A stretch of 64,000 nt of DNA from DASQEH01 sp963765725 (lineage in GTDB: Bacteria; Actinomycetota; Actinomycetes; Propionibacteriales; Nocardioidaceae): assembly GCA_963765725.1 (NCBI GenBank), contig CAVXXI010000001.1, forward strand, positions 992,001-1,056,000. Reading direction: 5' to 3'. Shown here one piece after another: positions 44,801-53,155 of the stretch; the stretch's first letter is position 1, and each line of letters begins with the position of its first letter. The notes beneath the pieces were generated by a model, which worked only from the letters and a program-made list of their open reading frames with translations, ran no database searches and had not been told where the DNA came from. The translations under genes and the position numbers were made by a program.

Positions 44801-44869
44801 CTCGAATTCGATGACCTCGGTGCCGGCGAAGGGCCCGAAGGCGGTGATCTCCAGCCGGTGGACCCTCAT
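41810..44869 (-). CDS. sbcC: Exonuclease subunit SbcC (SMC-like ATPase)
   Basis: 1019 residues. Walker A is LTGPTGAGKTTVFDAICFGL near the N-terminus; long coiled coils flank the zinc hook CLVCGSSRHP near the middle; the ABC signature LSGGETFYVSLALALGLADL and Walker B LSTLFVDEGFATLD are at the C-terminus. With SbcD it cleaves hairpins and DNA ends during repair and replication. ATG 44869 overlaps the sbcD stop (ATGA). The gene's 3' end faces the family-3 repeat array. Confidence 0.95.
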   Translation of the reverse strand: MRVHRLEITAFGPFAGTEVIEFEPLNDAGIFLLTGPTGAGKTTVFDAICFGLFGAVPGARNGAKDLKSHHADGTAVPSVTLEASMRGRRFRIRRSPAWSRPSRRARSGRVDQPAKASVEELVDGRWVTACTRLDDAGLLVTRVLGMNREQFCQVVMLPQGLFQTFLRAGAKERHDVLESLFETRRFGRIETWLTEHRRARDREVEASQSSIRQLLARAHEVARQLQPVVEPDAEPAAYPAARQLIAGCLDTTTAAAASALELATVSRGELKQAQHTLDGGRDLAALQARHRAGHERLRELEALREVVETREQRIDRAHSARSLAPLLRLVDDADRALGHAEERVQASLRHCSPSLLDEIAPARAGRIDETGTSAADEWGAARWSAVHPEAAEAAVANRRERLARLEVMADVEASARKLAEQVSSDDAELVTVRARHATCQELTASLPGLLGDAEAELRFVAESAALEPAAALRLTRAEAVAVAAHEAARLDRELQDVAQRAVDARDARARAHDRWLELRERRLHGMAAELAGQLTDGVACLVCGSSRHPAPAQQSADQVTAEEEAVAQAEFTQAAQVYEDLRALEAHIGSELASSLTRCEGLDPVAAQAALAQTAGELEESREAGRAKLRLEQQIGVLRERRSTLEADLDELDVACTLVGRRRDDHLRELGVRREQLVRELGPDTSVEQALQQLSAELESAASLAVAAQARSHWLADATELHARLTEALSPAGFADIEELRAAHLTEAELAVASALNRGHFDEVRDATRVVEDRVLVGASAQPEPVLAGLEEAVRLAEEKRLQVGASAVALATRRDRLEELLSELDAALASWRPRLVRRDRAAAVAAMCSGTSADNVTKTRLSHYVLAARLEQVVAAANLRLAGICGGRYSLEHSMQRGVGDSRGGLGLVVCDTFTGQRRDPATLSGGETFYVSLALALGLADLVRDEIGGAELSTLFVDEGFATLDSETLDEVMDEVDSLRAGGRCVGLVSHLAELRTRIPAQLDVRPGRNGSTIAAP

Positions 44870-46020
44870 GACGCGAGGTCCTCGCTGATCCGGGAGGCGT
44901 CGCAGGCCGCCCTGAGCAGGTCGGCCTCGTCGGCGTCGGGCGCCGACCCGCGCACGTCGGTGAAGAAGCGTTCGACGACCTCGGCGTCGCTGTGCCGGGC
45001 GACGCGCAGCGGGACCCGGTCGGGGTCGTGGGCCGCGCTCGTGGCAGGCTCGAAGCGCAGCACGAGGGCGTGCGGGAACCGGGCCCGGATGCGCTCCATC
45101 GCGTGCTGCGGGCGTACGTCGTCGGTGACGGTCGCCTGGACCCAGGCCGACTCGGCCGCTGAGTGGCGCGGGTCGTGGAGGAGCGAGTCGATCGTGCCGC
45201 GGAGGATGGCCAGCGGCCGCGGCACCGGCGCGTCGACGAAGGTGACGTCGCGCAGACCCGACTCGTCGAGGTCGACCAGCCAGCTGCCCTTGCGGTGGCC
45301 TGCCTCGCTGAACGAGTACGCCAGCGGGGACCCGGAGTACCGGACCGATTCCGACAGCACCTTGCGCCCGTGCAGGTGCCCGAGCGCGGCGTAGTCCACG
45401 CCCGCGAAGGTCGAGCGGGAGACGCTCGAGACACCCCCGACGGAGATGTCGCGCTCGCTGTCGCAGGGCTCGCCGCCGACCACGAACGCGTGAGCCATCA
45501 CCAGTGACCGGGTCGAGGCCGGCCGGCCGTGCAGATCGGCTCGGACCCGCCGCATCGCCTCGTCGAGGACGCCCTGATGACCGCGGTCGGTGACCCCCCA
45601 GCCGCTACGGACGAGGTCGGGCTCGAGGTAGGGCAGCCCGTAGATCGCGACGTCGCCGTGCCGGTCGGCAACGACGACCGGCGCGTCCACATGCTCGGCG
45701 CTGGTGCGCAGATGCACGCCGGCCGCGTCGATGAGCTCGGCGGCGAAGCCCAGGCGGGGCGCGGAGTCGTGGTTGCCACTGGTCATGACGACCCGGATGC
45801 CGGCAGCGAGCAGGCGGCGAAGGGCGTCGCTGGCCAGGCTGACCGCGTCGACTGCGGGAAGGGCCCTGTCGTAGATGTCGCCGCTCACCACGACGACGTC
45901 GACCGACTCGGCCCGCACGACGTCTACGAGGTGGTCGACGAAGGCACTCTGCGCGTCGAGCAGCCCCTCACGGTGGAACGACCGGCCGAGGTGCCAGTCG
46001 GACGTGTGGAGGATGCGCAT
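44866..46020 (-). CDS. sbcD: Exonuclease subunit SbcD
   Basis: 384 residues of the Mre11-like metallophosphoesterase family. Metal-binding motifs: MRILHTSDWHLG (Asp, His), VVVVSGDIYDRALP (Gly-Asp), VVMTSGNHDSAPRLG (Asn-His-Asp), LVMAHAFVVGG (His), and YAALGHLHGRKVLS (His). It supplies the nuclease of the SbcCD complex. ATG 46020 is preferred to the longer frame from 46062: it starts the fold, and TAGCGT seven bases upstream is a leaderless-type -10 box. Translationally coupled to sbcC. Confidence 0.95.
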   Translation of the reverse strand: MRILHTSDWHLGRSFHREGLLDAQSAFVDHLVDVVRAESVDVVVVSGDIYDRALPAVDAVSLASDALRRLLAAGIRVVMTSGNHDSAPRLGFAAELIDAAGVHLRTSAEHVDAPVVVADRHGDVAIYGLPYLEPDLVRSGWGVTDRGHQGVLDEAMRRVRADLHGRPASTRSLVMAHAFVVGGEPCDSERDISVGGVSSVSRSTFAGVDYAALGHLHGRKVLSESVRYSGSPLAYSFSEAGHRKGSWLVDLDESGLRDVTFVDAPVPRPLAILRGTIDSLLHDPRHSAAESAWVQATVTDDVRPQHAMERIRARFPHALVLRFEPATSAAHDPDRVPLRVARHSDAEVVERFFTDVRGSAPDADEADLLRAACDASRISEDLAS

Positions 46021-46027
46021 GTGCCAG

Positions 46028-46033
46028 ACGCTA
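46028..46033 (-). promoter_or_regulatory. Leaderless-type -10 box for sbcD
   Basis: TAGCGT on the minus strand (46033-46028) is seven bases before ATG 46020, in the 38-base gap after fdhD. Confidence 0.45.
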
Positions 46034-46058
46034 ACCGCCACCGCCGACAATGCGGCCG

Positions 46059-46877
46059 TCACACGCCGCGCAGTCGCTCCGGATGGGTGTAGGCGACATA
46101 GCGGTCACCACGGGCGAACCCGCAGAGGGTGACACCCGCCCGGTCCGCCAGCTCGACGGCCAGGCTGGAGGGACCACCGACGGCGACCACCACGGCGATC
46201 CGCCCCGCTACGGCCTTGGTGACGATGTCGAATCCTGCGCGCCCGCTCACGCACAGGATCGAGCTCTCCGAAAAGGAGACGGTCCCGAGCTGTCGCGCCC
46301 CGAGCACCTTGTCTACGGTGTTGTGACGGCCGATGTCCTCGCGAACGACGATCAGCCGGCCGTCGAAGTCGAAGACTCCGGAGGCATGGAGGGAGCCGGT
46401 GCGCGCGAAGAGGGGCTGGCTGTCCCGCAGGGCGTCGGGAAGCGACGCGATCACGTCGTCGCCGACCTGCGCATCGATGCCGAGCGGCTCGTGACCGGGC
46501 GTGAAGACCTCGTCGAGGCTCTCCGTGCCGCAGACTCCACACGCCGACGACATCGTGGTCACCCGGCTCGACGGGGACCGGGCCGGGGGGGTGTCGAGAT
46601 GAACGGTGACGACGTTGTAGCGCTGCTCCTGCGAGAGCGCCCGGTCGACGCAGTAGGCGACCGTGCGCGGAGGTACGCCGACCGGGATGACGCCCTCGGC
46701 GAGCAGGTAGCCGGCCGCGAGCTCGAAGTCGGCACCCGGAGTGCGCATCGTGACCGCGACCCTCGTCGCCGGATGTCCCGGCCAGGCGAGCCGGATCTCC
46801 AGCGGCTCCTCGGTCACCACCGAGTCTGCACGGGGCCGGCGATGTCCGCCGACGACCTCGACGACCTGTCGGCGCAC
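46059..46877 (-). CDS. fdhD: Formate dehydrogenase accessory sulfurtransferase FdhD
   Basis: 272 residues. FdhD moves sulfur from IscS to the molybdenum/tungsten bis-MGD cofactor of formate dehydrogenase. The active Cys loop is SSACGVCGTESLDEV, and other family blocks are TMRTPGADFELAAGYLLAEG, LFARTGSLHASGVFDFDG, VVREDIGRHNTVDKVLG and SGRAGFDIVTKAV. Start GTG 46877 is uncertain because no ribosome binding site is visible. No formate dehydrogenase gene is in the window. It lies between pepN and sbcD on the same strand. Confidence 0.93.
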   Translation of the reverse strand: MRRQVVEVVGGHRRPRADSVVTEEPLEIRLAWPGHPATRVAVTMRTPGADFELAAGYLLAEGVIPVGVPPRTVAYCVDRALSQEQRYNVVTVHLDTPPARSPSSRVTTMSSACGVCGTESLDEVFTPGHEPLGIDAQVGDDVIASLPDALRDSQPLFARTGSLHASGVFDFDGRLIVVREDIGRHNTVDKVLGARQLGTVSFSESSILCVSGRAGFDIVTKAVAGRIAVVVAVGGPSSLAVELADRAGVTLCGFARGDRYVAYTHPERLRGV

Positions 46878-46942
46878 GCTCGCGCCGGGCCGCTTGGCCC
46901 CGCCGCCGGAGCCGGGCCCGCGCAGGCCGATCGGGCCGGCGG

Positions 46943-49426
46943 TCAGCGTGCGCTCCTCTCACGTGCGTACCGTTCGAGTACCCGTACCGCACGCCTGAGG
47001 TCGTCCGCGCCGTCACTGATCGCCCGACGCACGCCGGGAGTCAGGTCGTCGCGGCTCAGCGTCTGCCTGGCCAGCTGGAGGGTCGTGTCGCTCACCGCGA
47101 ACCGTGGGAAGACGAGCTTCGCGGAGGCGTCCACGACGGCCCCTGTACGGAACGTGGCCGTCTGTCGGATGTCGGTGAAGTAGCGCTCGACGTAGGGAGC
47201 CGTCAGGTCGAGCTGGCCCGGGCGGAAGAAGTACTCGCAGAGGGCGCATAGGTCGTAGTTGCTGAGCGTGCGATCCGACACGATCGCCGTCCACACGTCC
47301 CGCTTGACGGTCGGGTCGGGCACCGTGGCCCGGCAGCGCAGTGCGTACTCCGCGCCCTGCGAGGACCGGTCGCGGGCACGCTCGGCGTCGATCTGCGCTT
47401 GGCCGAAGACGCCGAGCTCGCACAGTGCGCGGGTGACCCGCCAGCGCAGATCCTCGTCGACACGCAGCCCCTCGGGTGTACCGCCGTCGAGCCAGGCCCG
47501 CAGCTGCTCGTCGTCGTCGGTGACGGCGACCAGGGCCCGGGCCGCGACCACCTGCCGGTTGCTCGACGGCCGAGCCTCGGCCAGCAGCCGTGTCGCCACC
47601 GCCGCCAGCCGGCTGCGGTCGTCCGGCTCGGTCAGCAGCACCCCGAGCTGGCCGATCAGCCCGCCACGCACCGAGCCGAGGACCTTCTCCACGCCCAGGT
47701 CGACCTCGCCGGGGAGGGCGGTCTCCACGGCTGTGAGGTACTGCTCCGGACTGATCCGCGCGTCGAGCATCCCTTCCCGCAGGGCGGCCCAGATGACGGC
47801 CCGACCCAACGGGTCGTCGATCCGCTGCAACATGCCCGGCGCGCGGTCGACGGAGGCGTCGTCGAGCGCGATCTTCGCCCAGGTCTCGTCCCTGGAGTCG
47901 GGTAACAGCAGGCCGGTCCCGTCGTACGACGGCAGGTCGACCGGTGTACGGTCGCCGCCCACGAGTACGGGCACCGACTGCGAGGCCGCATCGTCGCCGT
48001 ACCAGCCGACGGTGATCGCGTGCGGCCGCGACACCTCCACGGCCGAGCCGTTGAGCCGTTCGACCACGACGCCACGCGGGTCCGCGACGCACCGCAAGGT
48101 GTCGACACCGGCGGTGCGCAGCCACTTCTCCGCCCACGCATGCACGTCCTTGTCGCTGACCCGATGCCAGGAGTCCAGCAGGTCCGAGAGCGTCGCGTTG
48201 CCGTAGGAGTGGCGCCCGAGGTGGTCGACGACACCGGCGAGGAACGCCTCGTCGCCCAGGTAGGCGTTCAGCTGCCGCAACGCCCCTGCACCCTTGCTGT
48301 ACGAGATGCCGTCGAAGTCCGTCAGCGCCTGCTGCGTGTCCCTGGCCCCGTTGCCGGCGACGGGGTGGGTCGACGTGCGCTGGTCGGCCGCCAGTCCCCA
48401 TGCCTTCTCGTTGTACGAGAACTCCACCCAGATGTCGTCGAACGGCGTCACCTCGCTGGTGAGCCGGTACCCCATGTACGTGGCGAACGACTCGTTGAGC
48501 CACAGGTCGTCCCACCACTGCATCGTGACGAGGTCGCCGAACCACATGTGCGCCATCTCGTGCGCGACGACGTACGCCCGGGTCGCGCGCATGCTGTCGG
48601 TCGCCTGCGCCTTGAAGACGAACTCGTCGGTGAACGTGACGCATCCCGGGTTCTCCATCGCGCCCGCGTTGAACTCGGGCACGAACGCCTGGTGGTAGTC
48701 GCCGAACGGGTACCGGATCCCGAACAGGCGGTGGTACTCGTCGATGCACCGGGCGGTCACGTCGAACAGTTCCGCCGAGTCCTTGTCGAGATGGGGAGCC
48801 AGCGACTGCCGGCAGTGCAGGCCCAGCGTGATGCCGTCGTGGGTCGTGGTGACGGAGTGGTACGGGCCGGCGACGAGCGTGACCAGGTACGTCGACACCG
48901 GCTTGGTCTCGGCGAGCGTCCAGCGGCCCGGCGCGGTCTGGGTGGCGCGGCCGTTGCCGACGACCGTCCAGTCATCGGGCGCGCTGACCGAGACCCGGTA
49001 CGTCGCCTTGAGGTCGGGCTGGTCGAAGCACGCGAAGATCCGCGGAGCGGCGGGAAGGAAGGTCATCGCATAGAGGTACGCGAGCCCGTCCTCGGGGTCG
49101 ACGGCGCGGTGCAGGCCCTCCCCGTCGTTCGAGTACGCCATCAGCGCGTCGACGACGAGCGTGTTGCGCTCGGCGAGGCCGCTGAGATGCAGCCGTCCGT
49201 CCCGGAGCCCGGAGACGTCGACCGCCCGGTCGTTGAGGTGGACGCCGATCAGCTCCCGGGGCAAGACGTCGAGGAAGGTGTCCTGGCCGTCCCGGCTCTC
49301 GAACTCGATCACCGTGTGCGAGCCGAACGTCTCGTCCCCGCGCGTCAGGTCGAGGTCGACCTCGTAGGCTGACACCGTCAGGGAGGCAGCTCGGGTGCGT
49401 GCTTCGGCAACGCTCAGGCTCGGCAT
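46943..49426 (-). CDS. pepN: Aminopeptidase N (M1 family)
   Basis: 827 residues. Substrate-recognition motif GAMEN in FNAGAMENPGCVTFTDEFVF, zinc site HEMAHMWFGDLVTMQWWDDL followed by WLNESFATYMGY (HExxH-18-E), and catalytic Tyr region ISYSKGAGALRQLNAYLG. The C-terminal half is the ERAP1-like helical domain. It removes N-terminal residues from peptides in the cytoplasm; no signal peptide is present. ATG 49426 has a leaderless-type TAGGCT box six bases upstream, and the divergent SDR gene starts only 30 bases away. Confidence 0.95.
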   Translation of the reverse strand: MPSLSVAEARTRAASLTVSAYEVDLDLTRGDETFGSHTVIEFESRDGQDTFLDVLPRELIGVHLNDRAVDVSGLRDGRLHLSGLAERNTLVVDALMAYSNDGEGLHRAVDPEDGLAYLYAMTFLPAAPRIFACFDQPDLKATYRVSVSAPDDWTVVGNGRATQTAPGRWTLAETKPVSTYLVTLVAGPYHSVTTTHDGITLGLHCRQSLAPHLDKDSAELFDVTARCIDEYHRLFGIRYPFGDYHQAFVPEFNAGAMENPGCVTFTDEFVFKAQATDSMRATRAYVVAHEMAHMWFGDLVTMQWWDDLWLNESFATYMGYRLTSEVTPFDDIWVEFSYNEKAWGLAADQRTSTHPVAGNGARDTQQALTDFDGISYSKGAGALRQLNAYLGDEAFLAGVVDHLGRHSYGNATLSDLLDSWHRVSDKDVHAWAEKWLRTAGVDTLRCVADPRGVVVERLNGSAVEVSRPHAITVGWYGDDAASQSVPVLVGGDRTPVDLPSYDGTGLLLPDSRDETWAKIALDDASVDRAPGMLQRIDDPLGRAVIWAALREGMLDARISPEQYLTAVETALPGEVDLGVEKVLGSVRGGLIGQLGVLLTEPDDRSRLAAVATRLLAEARPSSNRQVVAARALVAVTDDDEQLRAWLDGGTPEGLRVDEDLRWRVTRALCELGVFGQAQIDAERARDRSSQGAEYALRCRATVPDPTVKRDVWTAIVSDRTLSNYDLCALCEYFFRPGQLDLTAPYVERYFTDIRQTATFRTGAVVDASAKLVFPRFAVSDTTLQLARQTLSRDDLTPGVRRAISDGADDLRRAVRVLERYARERSAR

Positions 49427-49432
49427 CTCGAC

Positions 49433-49438
49433 AGCCTA
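49433..49438 (-). promoter_or_regulatory. Leaderless-type -10 box for pepN
   Basis: TAGGCT on the minus strand (49438-49433), six bases before ATG 49426. It lies inside the 30-base gap shared with the divergent SDR gene, whose ribosome binding site (GGGGAGGAC) is at 49441-49449. Confidence 0.5.
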
Positions 49439-49456
49439 GACGGGGAGGACGGCGCA

Positions 49457-50341
49457 ATGACGGGCGGCTGGGACGTTGCTGACCTCCCGGACCAGAGGGG
49501 CCGGACCGTGGTCGTCACAGGGGCGAGCAGTGGCCTCGGCCAGGTGACGGCAGCCGCCTTCGCGCAGGCCGGTGCGCACGTGGTGCTCGCTGTCCGCGAC
49601 CCCGAGCGCGGGGAGCGCGCCGCGGCCGGCATGACCGGGTCCACGGAGGTGCGCAGGCTCGACCTCGCGGACCTCGCCTCCGTCCGGGCGTTCGCCCAGG
49701 CCTGGGAGGGCTCCCTCGACGTCCTCGTCAACAACGCCGGCGTGATGGCGGTCCCGCGCGGACGCACGGTGGACGGGTTCGAGACGCAGCTCGGCACGAA
49801 CCACCTCGGCCACTTCGCGCTGACGAACCTCCTGCTGCGCTCCATCTCGGACCGCGTCGTGACGGTGTCGTCCGCGGCCCACCGGCACGGCCGGATCGAC
49901 CTCGACGACCTGAACTGGCAGCGCCGCCGCTACCGGCGGTGGGCGGCGTACGGGCAGTCGAAGCTCGCGAACCTGCTGTTCACGATCGAGCTCGACCGGC
50001 GGCTCGTCGAGGCCGGCTCGGCCGTACGCGCCCTCGCGGCACATCCCGGGTACGCGGCGACCAACCTGCAGCTGCGTACCGGGAGCATCCTGCAGACCTC
50101 GCTGATGGCGGTGACGAACCGGCTCTTCGCGCAGAGCGACGCCATGGGCGCGTTGCCGACGCTGTACGCCGCGACCCAGGATCTGCCGGGCGGCAGCTAC
50201 GTCGGTCCCGACGGTACGGGGGAGAGGCGTGGGCACCCGACACTGGTGGGCCGCACGGCGGCGGCCAGCGACGCGGAGCTGGCGAAGCGGCTCTGGGACA
50301 GGTCGACGGAGCTGACCGGCGTGTCGTTCGGTCTGGCGTAG
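49457..50341 (+). CDS. Short-chain dehydrogenase/reductase
   Basis: 294 residues. NAD(P)-binding motif TVVVTGASSGLGQVTAAAFA (TGxxxGxG), VLVNNAGVM, catalytic Ser in VVTVSSAAHRHGRI, and YxxxK in AAYGQSKLANLLFTIELDR. The layout with LNWQRRRYRRWAAYGQSK and HPGYAATNLQ resembles the retinol-dehydrogenase-like SDR group common in actinobacteria. Substrate unknown. ATG 49457 has GGAGGAC upstream; divergent from pepN. Confidence 0.9.
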   Translation: MTGGWDVADLPDQRGRTVVVTGASSGLGQVTAAAFAQAGAHVVLAVRDPERGERAAAGMTGSTEVRRLDLADLASVRAFAQAWEGSLDVLVNNAGVMAVPRGRTVDGFETQLGTNHLGHFALTNLLLRSISDRVVTVSSAAHRHGRIDLDDLNWQRRRYRRWAAYGQSKLANLLFTIELDRRLVEAGSAVRALAAHPGYAATNLQLRTGSILQTSLMAVTNRLFAQSDAMGALPTLYAATQDLPGGSYVGPDGTGERRGHPTLVGRTAAASDAELAKRLWDRSTELTGVSFGLA

Positions 50342-50449
50342 CCGGGCCGGTGCACGCGCTCGGCGACTGTGTGCTCCTGTCCGGGGTTTGCGCAAAGATG
50401 CTCGATCGGGAGCGTTGACGCAGACCCGTGCCGATGTGAGGATGCACGA

Positions 50450-52093
50450 ATGCGCAACCGGGTCGGAAGTCGGTCAGTCCTCAAACCGTGGGCGGCGGGC
50501 GTGGCGGTGTCGTTGCTCCTGCCGCTCGGCCCAGCGCTCGTCGCGTCGGGTGCTCGGTCGGGCGGCACCGAGGGTTCGCATGCCGTCTGGTCGGCGCACC
50601 GCCGCACGCTCGTCGTGGCCCCGGACGGGCGCCGGGGCGCCGCGGGCACACCGCGGCATCCGCTGGCGACGGTTCGCGAGGCGGTCCGACGTCTTCCTGG
50701 GGGCGGCGTGATCGAGATGCGAGGCGGCCGCTACTCGCAGCGGATCCGGCTGCACCGGGTGCGGGGGATCACCATCCGGCCGTACCGCCACGAGCACGTC
50801 GTTCTCGACGGGAGCGCGCTCACGCCTCGGGGGACGTCGGCGATGGTCGACATCGCCAGCAGCACCCACGTGGTCGTCGAACGGCTGGCCATCACCGGCT
50901 ATTCGACAAAGAGACTCGGGGTGGTGCCGATCGGCATCTACGTGCACGGCGCGTCGTCGCACATCACCGTGCGGGGCAACCACGTTCACGCGATGGGCAA
51001 CTACAACCCCACGCTGGGGAGCTTCGACATCAACGCGCACGGCATCGCCGTGTACGGGGACCGGCCCCATCACGCGATCACGGACCTCACCATCACCCGC
51101 AACACCGTGGACCACCTCGTGCTCGGCGCCAGCGAGTCCGTCGTCGTCAACGGCAACGTCGACGGCTGGCAAATCACCCGCAACCTCGTCCACGACGACA
51201 ACAACATCGGCATCGACGCCATCGGGTTCGAGCCGACCCTGCCCGCACCGTATCGGTACCGGCAGGTCAACCGCGCCCGCAACGGTGAGATCGCCGACAA
51301 CACCGTCTACAACATCATCTCCCGCGGCAACCCCGCCTACTACGAGGGTGGCGGCTGGTGCAACTGCGCCGACGGCATCTACGTCGACGGCGGCACCCGG
51401 ATCCGGGTCGAGCGAAACCGGGTCGCCCGCGACGATATCGGCATCGAGGTCGCGGCCGAGAACCCGCACGGGAGCGCCGACCACGTCACGGTCGCCGACA
51501 ACGCCGTGTCGAGGAGCGCCTTCGTCGGCATCACCACCGGCGGCTACTGCGACGGCCGGCCGGGATGCGGCGGCGTCCGTACCGGGCGCTCGTTCGACAA
51601 CCGGTTCGTCAACAACACGCTGTACGCCGACAACCGGCTCGACGACGGCTCACCGGAGCTGCTCATCCAGTACTACGCCCACGACAACACGTTCGAGAAC
51701 AACATCCTGTACGCCACCGACGCCGGCCACGCGGTCCTCGGGACGGTTCCCCGCGCGCAGCACGACGGCGTGAGCACCCGCAACCGGATCGACCACAACC
51801 TGTACTTCGCAACGGGCGGCCGGCCGTCGCACGCGTCCTTCGGATCGCTCGGTCGTACCTACGTCGGCTGGCGCGCGTACCGGCGCGCTACCGGGCTCGA
51901 CCGGCACAGCCAGTTCATCGCACCACGGCTGCGGGACCCGGCACACGGCAACCTGCATCTGCGCCGGCACTCACCGGCCATCGACGCCGGCGTCCGGCTG
52001 CCTGCCTCGGTCGTCGGCCGGCTCGACATCGACCGCCAGCCCCGCATACGGGGGGGCCGGATCGACATCGGCGCCGACGAGCGCCGCCCGTGA
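50450..52093 (+). CDS. Secreted right-handed parallel beta-helix protein
   Basis: 547 residues from ATG 50450, with GAGG nine bases upstream. Signal peptide near residues 11-35 (LKPWAAGVAVSLLLPLGPAL). Then VAPDGRRGAAGTPRHPLATV and REAVRRLPGGGVIEMRGGRY, the DUF1565/pectin-lyase-fold start, and repeated rungs with Asn ladders (DLTITRNTVDHLVLG, GWQITRNLVHDDNNIGIDAI, IRVERNRVARDDIGIEV). The C-terminal DIDRQPRIRGGRIDIGADE is the usual end of such proteins. Fold members are polysaccharide lyases, hydrolases or binding proteins; catalytic residues cannot be named. Seven Cys-poor rungs suggest no disulfides. Confidence 0.85.
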   Translation: MRNRVGSRSVLKPWAAGVAVSLLLPLGPALVASGARSGGTEGSHAVWSAHRRTLVVAPDGRRGAAGTPRHPLATVREAVRRLPGGGVIEMRGGRYSQRIRLHRVRGITIRPYRHEHVVLDGSALTPRGTSAMVDIASSTHVVVERLAITGYSTKRLGVVPIGIYVHGASSHITVRGNHVHAMGNYNPTLGSFDINAHGIAVYGDRPHHAITDLTITRNTVDHLVLGASESVVVNGNVDGWQITRNLVHDDNNIGIDAIGFEPTLPAPYRYRQVNRARNGEIADNTVYNIISRGNPAYYEGGGWCNCADGIYVDGGTRIRVERNRVARDDIGIEVAAENPHGSADHVTVADNAVSRSAFVGITTGGYCDGRPGCGGVRTGRSFDNRFVNNTLYADNRLDDGSPELLIQYYAHDNTFENNILYATDAGHAVLGTVPRAQHDGVSTRNRIDHNLYFATGGRPSHASFGSLGRTYVGWRAYRRATGLDRHSQFIAPRLRDPAHGNLHLRRHSPAIDAGVRLPASVVGRLDIDRQPRIRGGRIDIGADERRP

Positions 52094-52106
52094 CCTCTCC
52101 GGCCCC

Positions 52107-52150
52107 CCAGCGGGCGCAAATGTCCGGTCGAGCGGGCGCCAATCTTGCGG
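52107..52150 (+). repeat. Family 1 repeat, two degenerate units (array E)
   Basis: Two units, around 52108 (AGCGGGCGCAAATGTCCGGT) and 52130 (CGAGCGGGCGCCAATCTTGC), lie between convergent genes, just after the beta-helix gene stop. Confidence 0.7.
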
Positions 52151-52202
52151 TGTACGGGCACGCCTGGCCCGCCGATCTGGTCTGGCTCCTGGCGGGCCTG
52201 AG

Positions 52203-53084
52203 TCAGGGCAGGACGACGGAGCGCGTCAGGTAGCGAGGGTTGTCGGGGTCGAGCCCGCGTGCACGGGAGGTCTCGACTGCGACCCGCTGTGCCCGGACCA
52301 GCTCGGCCAACGGTTCGAGCCCGTCGGCGACCACGGTCGCCCCTGACACGGACACGTCGTCGACCATGCCGTCGGGCGGTGCGCCGATGAACCAGATGAC
52401 GCTCGTGTCGGTGGCAGCAGACAGCGGTCCGTGGCGGTACTCGAGTGCGGGGTAGCTCTCGCTCCAGGCGGCTGCGGCCTCGCGTACCTTGAGGGCCGCC
52501 TCGGCGGCGATACCGACCGACCAGCCTCGCCCGAGGAACGCATAGTGAGGGTGGTCGACCAGCGGCCTGTCGGGTGGTCCGGCCAGCACGGTCCGCGCCT
52601 CTGCGATCGCCGAAGTCACATCGAGCCCCACCGAGGTGGCGAGGAGCACCAGGGCGCTGGTGGCGAAGCGCGTCTGGACCACCGCCCGCTCGTCGGCATA
52701 GTCGAGGCTCACGACGTCGTCGACCAGCTCGCCCACGGGAGCGTCGGCGTCGGCGGTGACCGCGAGCCGGCGAGCGGACCGGGGCGCTTCTTCAAGGGCG
52801 CGAAGGACTTCTGTCGTGGTTCCCGACCGGCTGAGGGCGATGATGGCGTCGTATTCCCGGTCCAAGAAGGCCTCCGACGCGGGGAACGCATCGGTGACCC
52901 CTGCTCCGGCACCCTCGCGGGCGGCTGCATAGGCCGCCGCGATGTGCAGGGACGTCCCGCAGCCGATCACCGCCACCCGTGCCCCCGCGGCGGGGAGTAC
53001 GTCCGCGCGCTTGCCGGCGGACTCGATCGCCTGCTCCCAGCAGTCCGGCTGTGACGCGATCTCTGCGTCGACGCGTGCAGTCAT
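52203..53084 (-). CDS. SIS domain sugar-phosphate isomerase-like protein
   Basis: 293 residues from ATG 53084 (GAAGAGG upstream). Two SIS domains as in GlmS isomerase/AgaS: VAVIGCGTSLHIAAAYAAAR and AIIALSRSGTTTEVLRALEE in the first; HYAFLGRGWSVGIAAEAALK, VREAAAAWSESYPALEYRHG and PLSAATDTSVIWF in the second. No glutaminase domain is present, so it is not GlmS; a ketose/aldosamine-6-phosphate isomerase or deaminase is likely. It lies directly downstream of a DeoR repressor and shares its operator. Confidence 0.88.
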   Translation of the reverse strand: MTARVDAEIASQPDCWEQAIESAGKRADVLPAAGARVAVIGCGTSLHIAAAYAAAREGAGAGVTDAFPASEAFLDREYDAIIALSRSGTTTEVLRALEEAPRSARRLAVTADADAPVGELVDDVVSLDYADERAVVQTRFATSALVLLATSVGLDVTSAIAEARTVLAGPPDRPLVDHPHYAFLGRGWSVGIAAEAALKVREAAAAWSESYPALEYRHGPLSAATDTSVIWFIGAPPDGMVDDVSVSGATVVADGLEPLAELVRAQRVAVETSRARGLDPDNPRYLTRSVVLP

Positions 53085-53100
53085 CTGACCTCTTCCGTGG

Positions 53101-53116
53101 TGCGCATAAGTGATCA
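53101..53116 (-). promoter_or_regulatory. Probable DeoR operator upstream of the SIS gene
   Basis: TGATCACTTATGCGCA on the minus strand, 17 bases before ATG 53084. The only other copy in this neighbourhood is upstream of the deoR gene at 53932-53947, identical except for the two central bases. Confidence 0.7.
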
Positions 53117-53155
53117 AGAACTCTACAGCGATCCGAGGCGCGGGCTCTCGCGGGC

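Noticed and set aside
52203..53084. GlmS (glutamine-fructose-6-phosphate transaminase)
   Set aside because: The N-terminal glutaminase domain with Cys2 is missing; only the two SIS domains are present.
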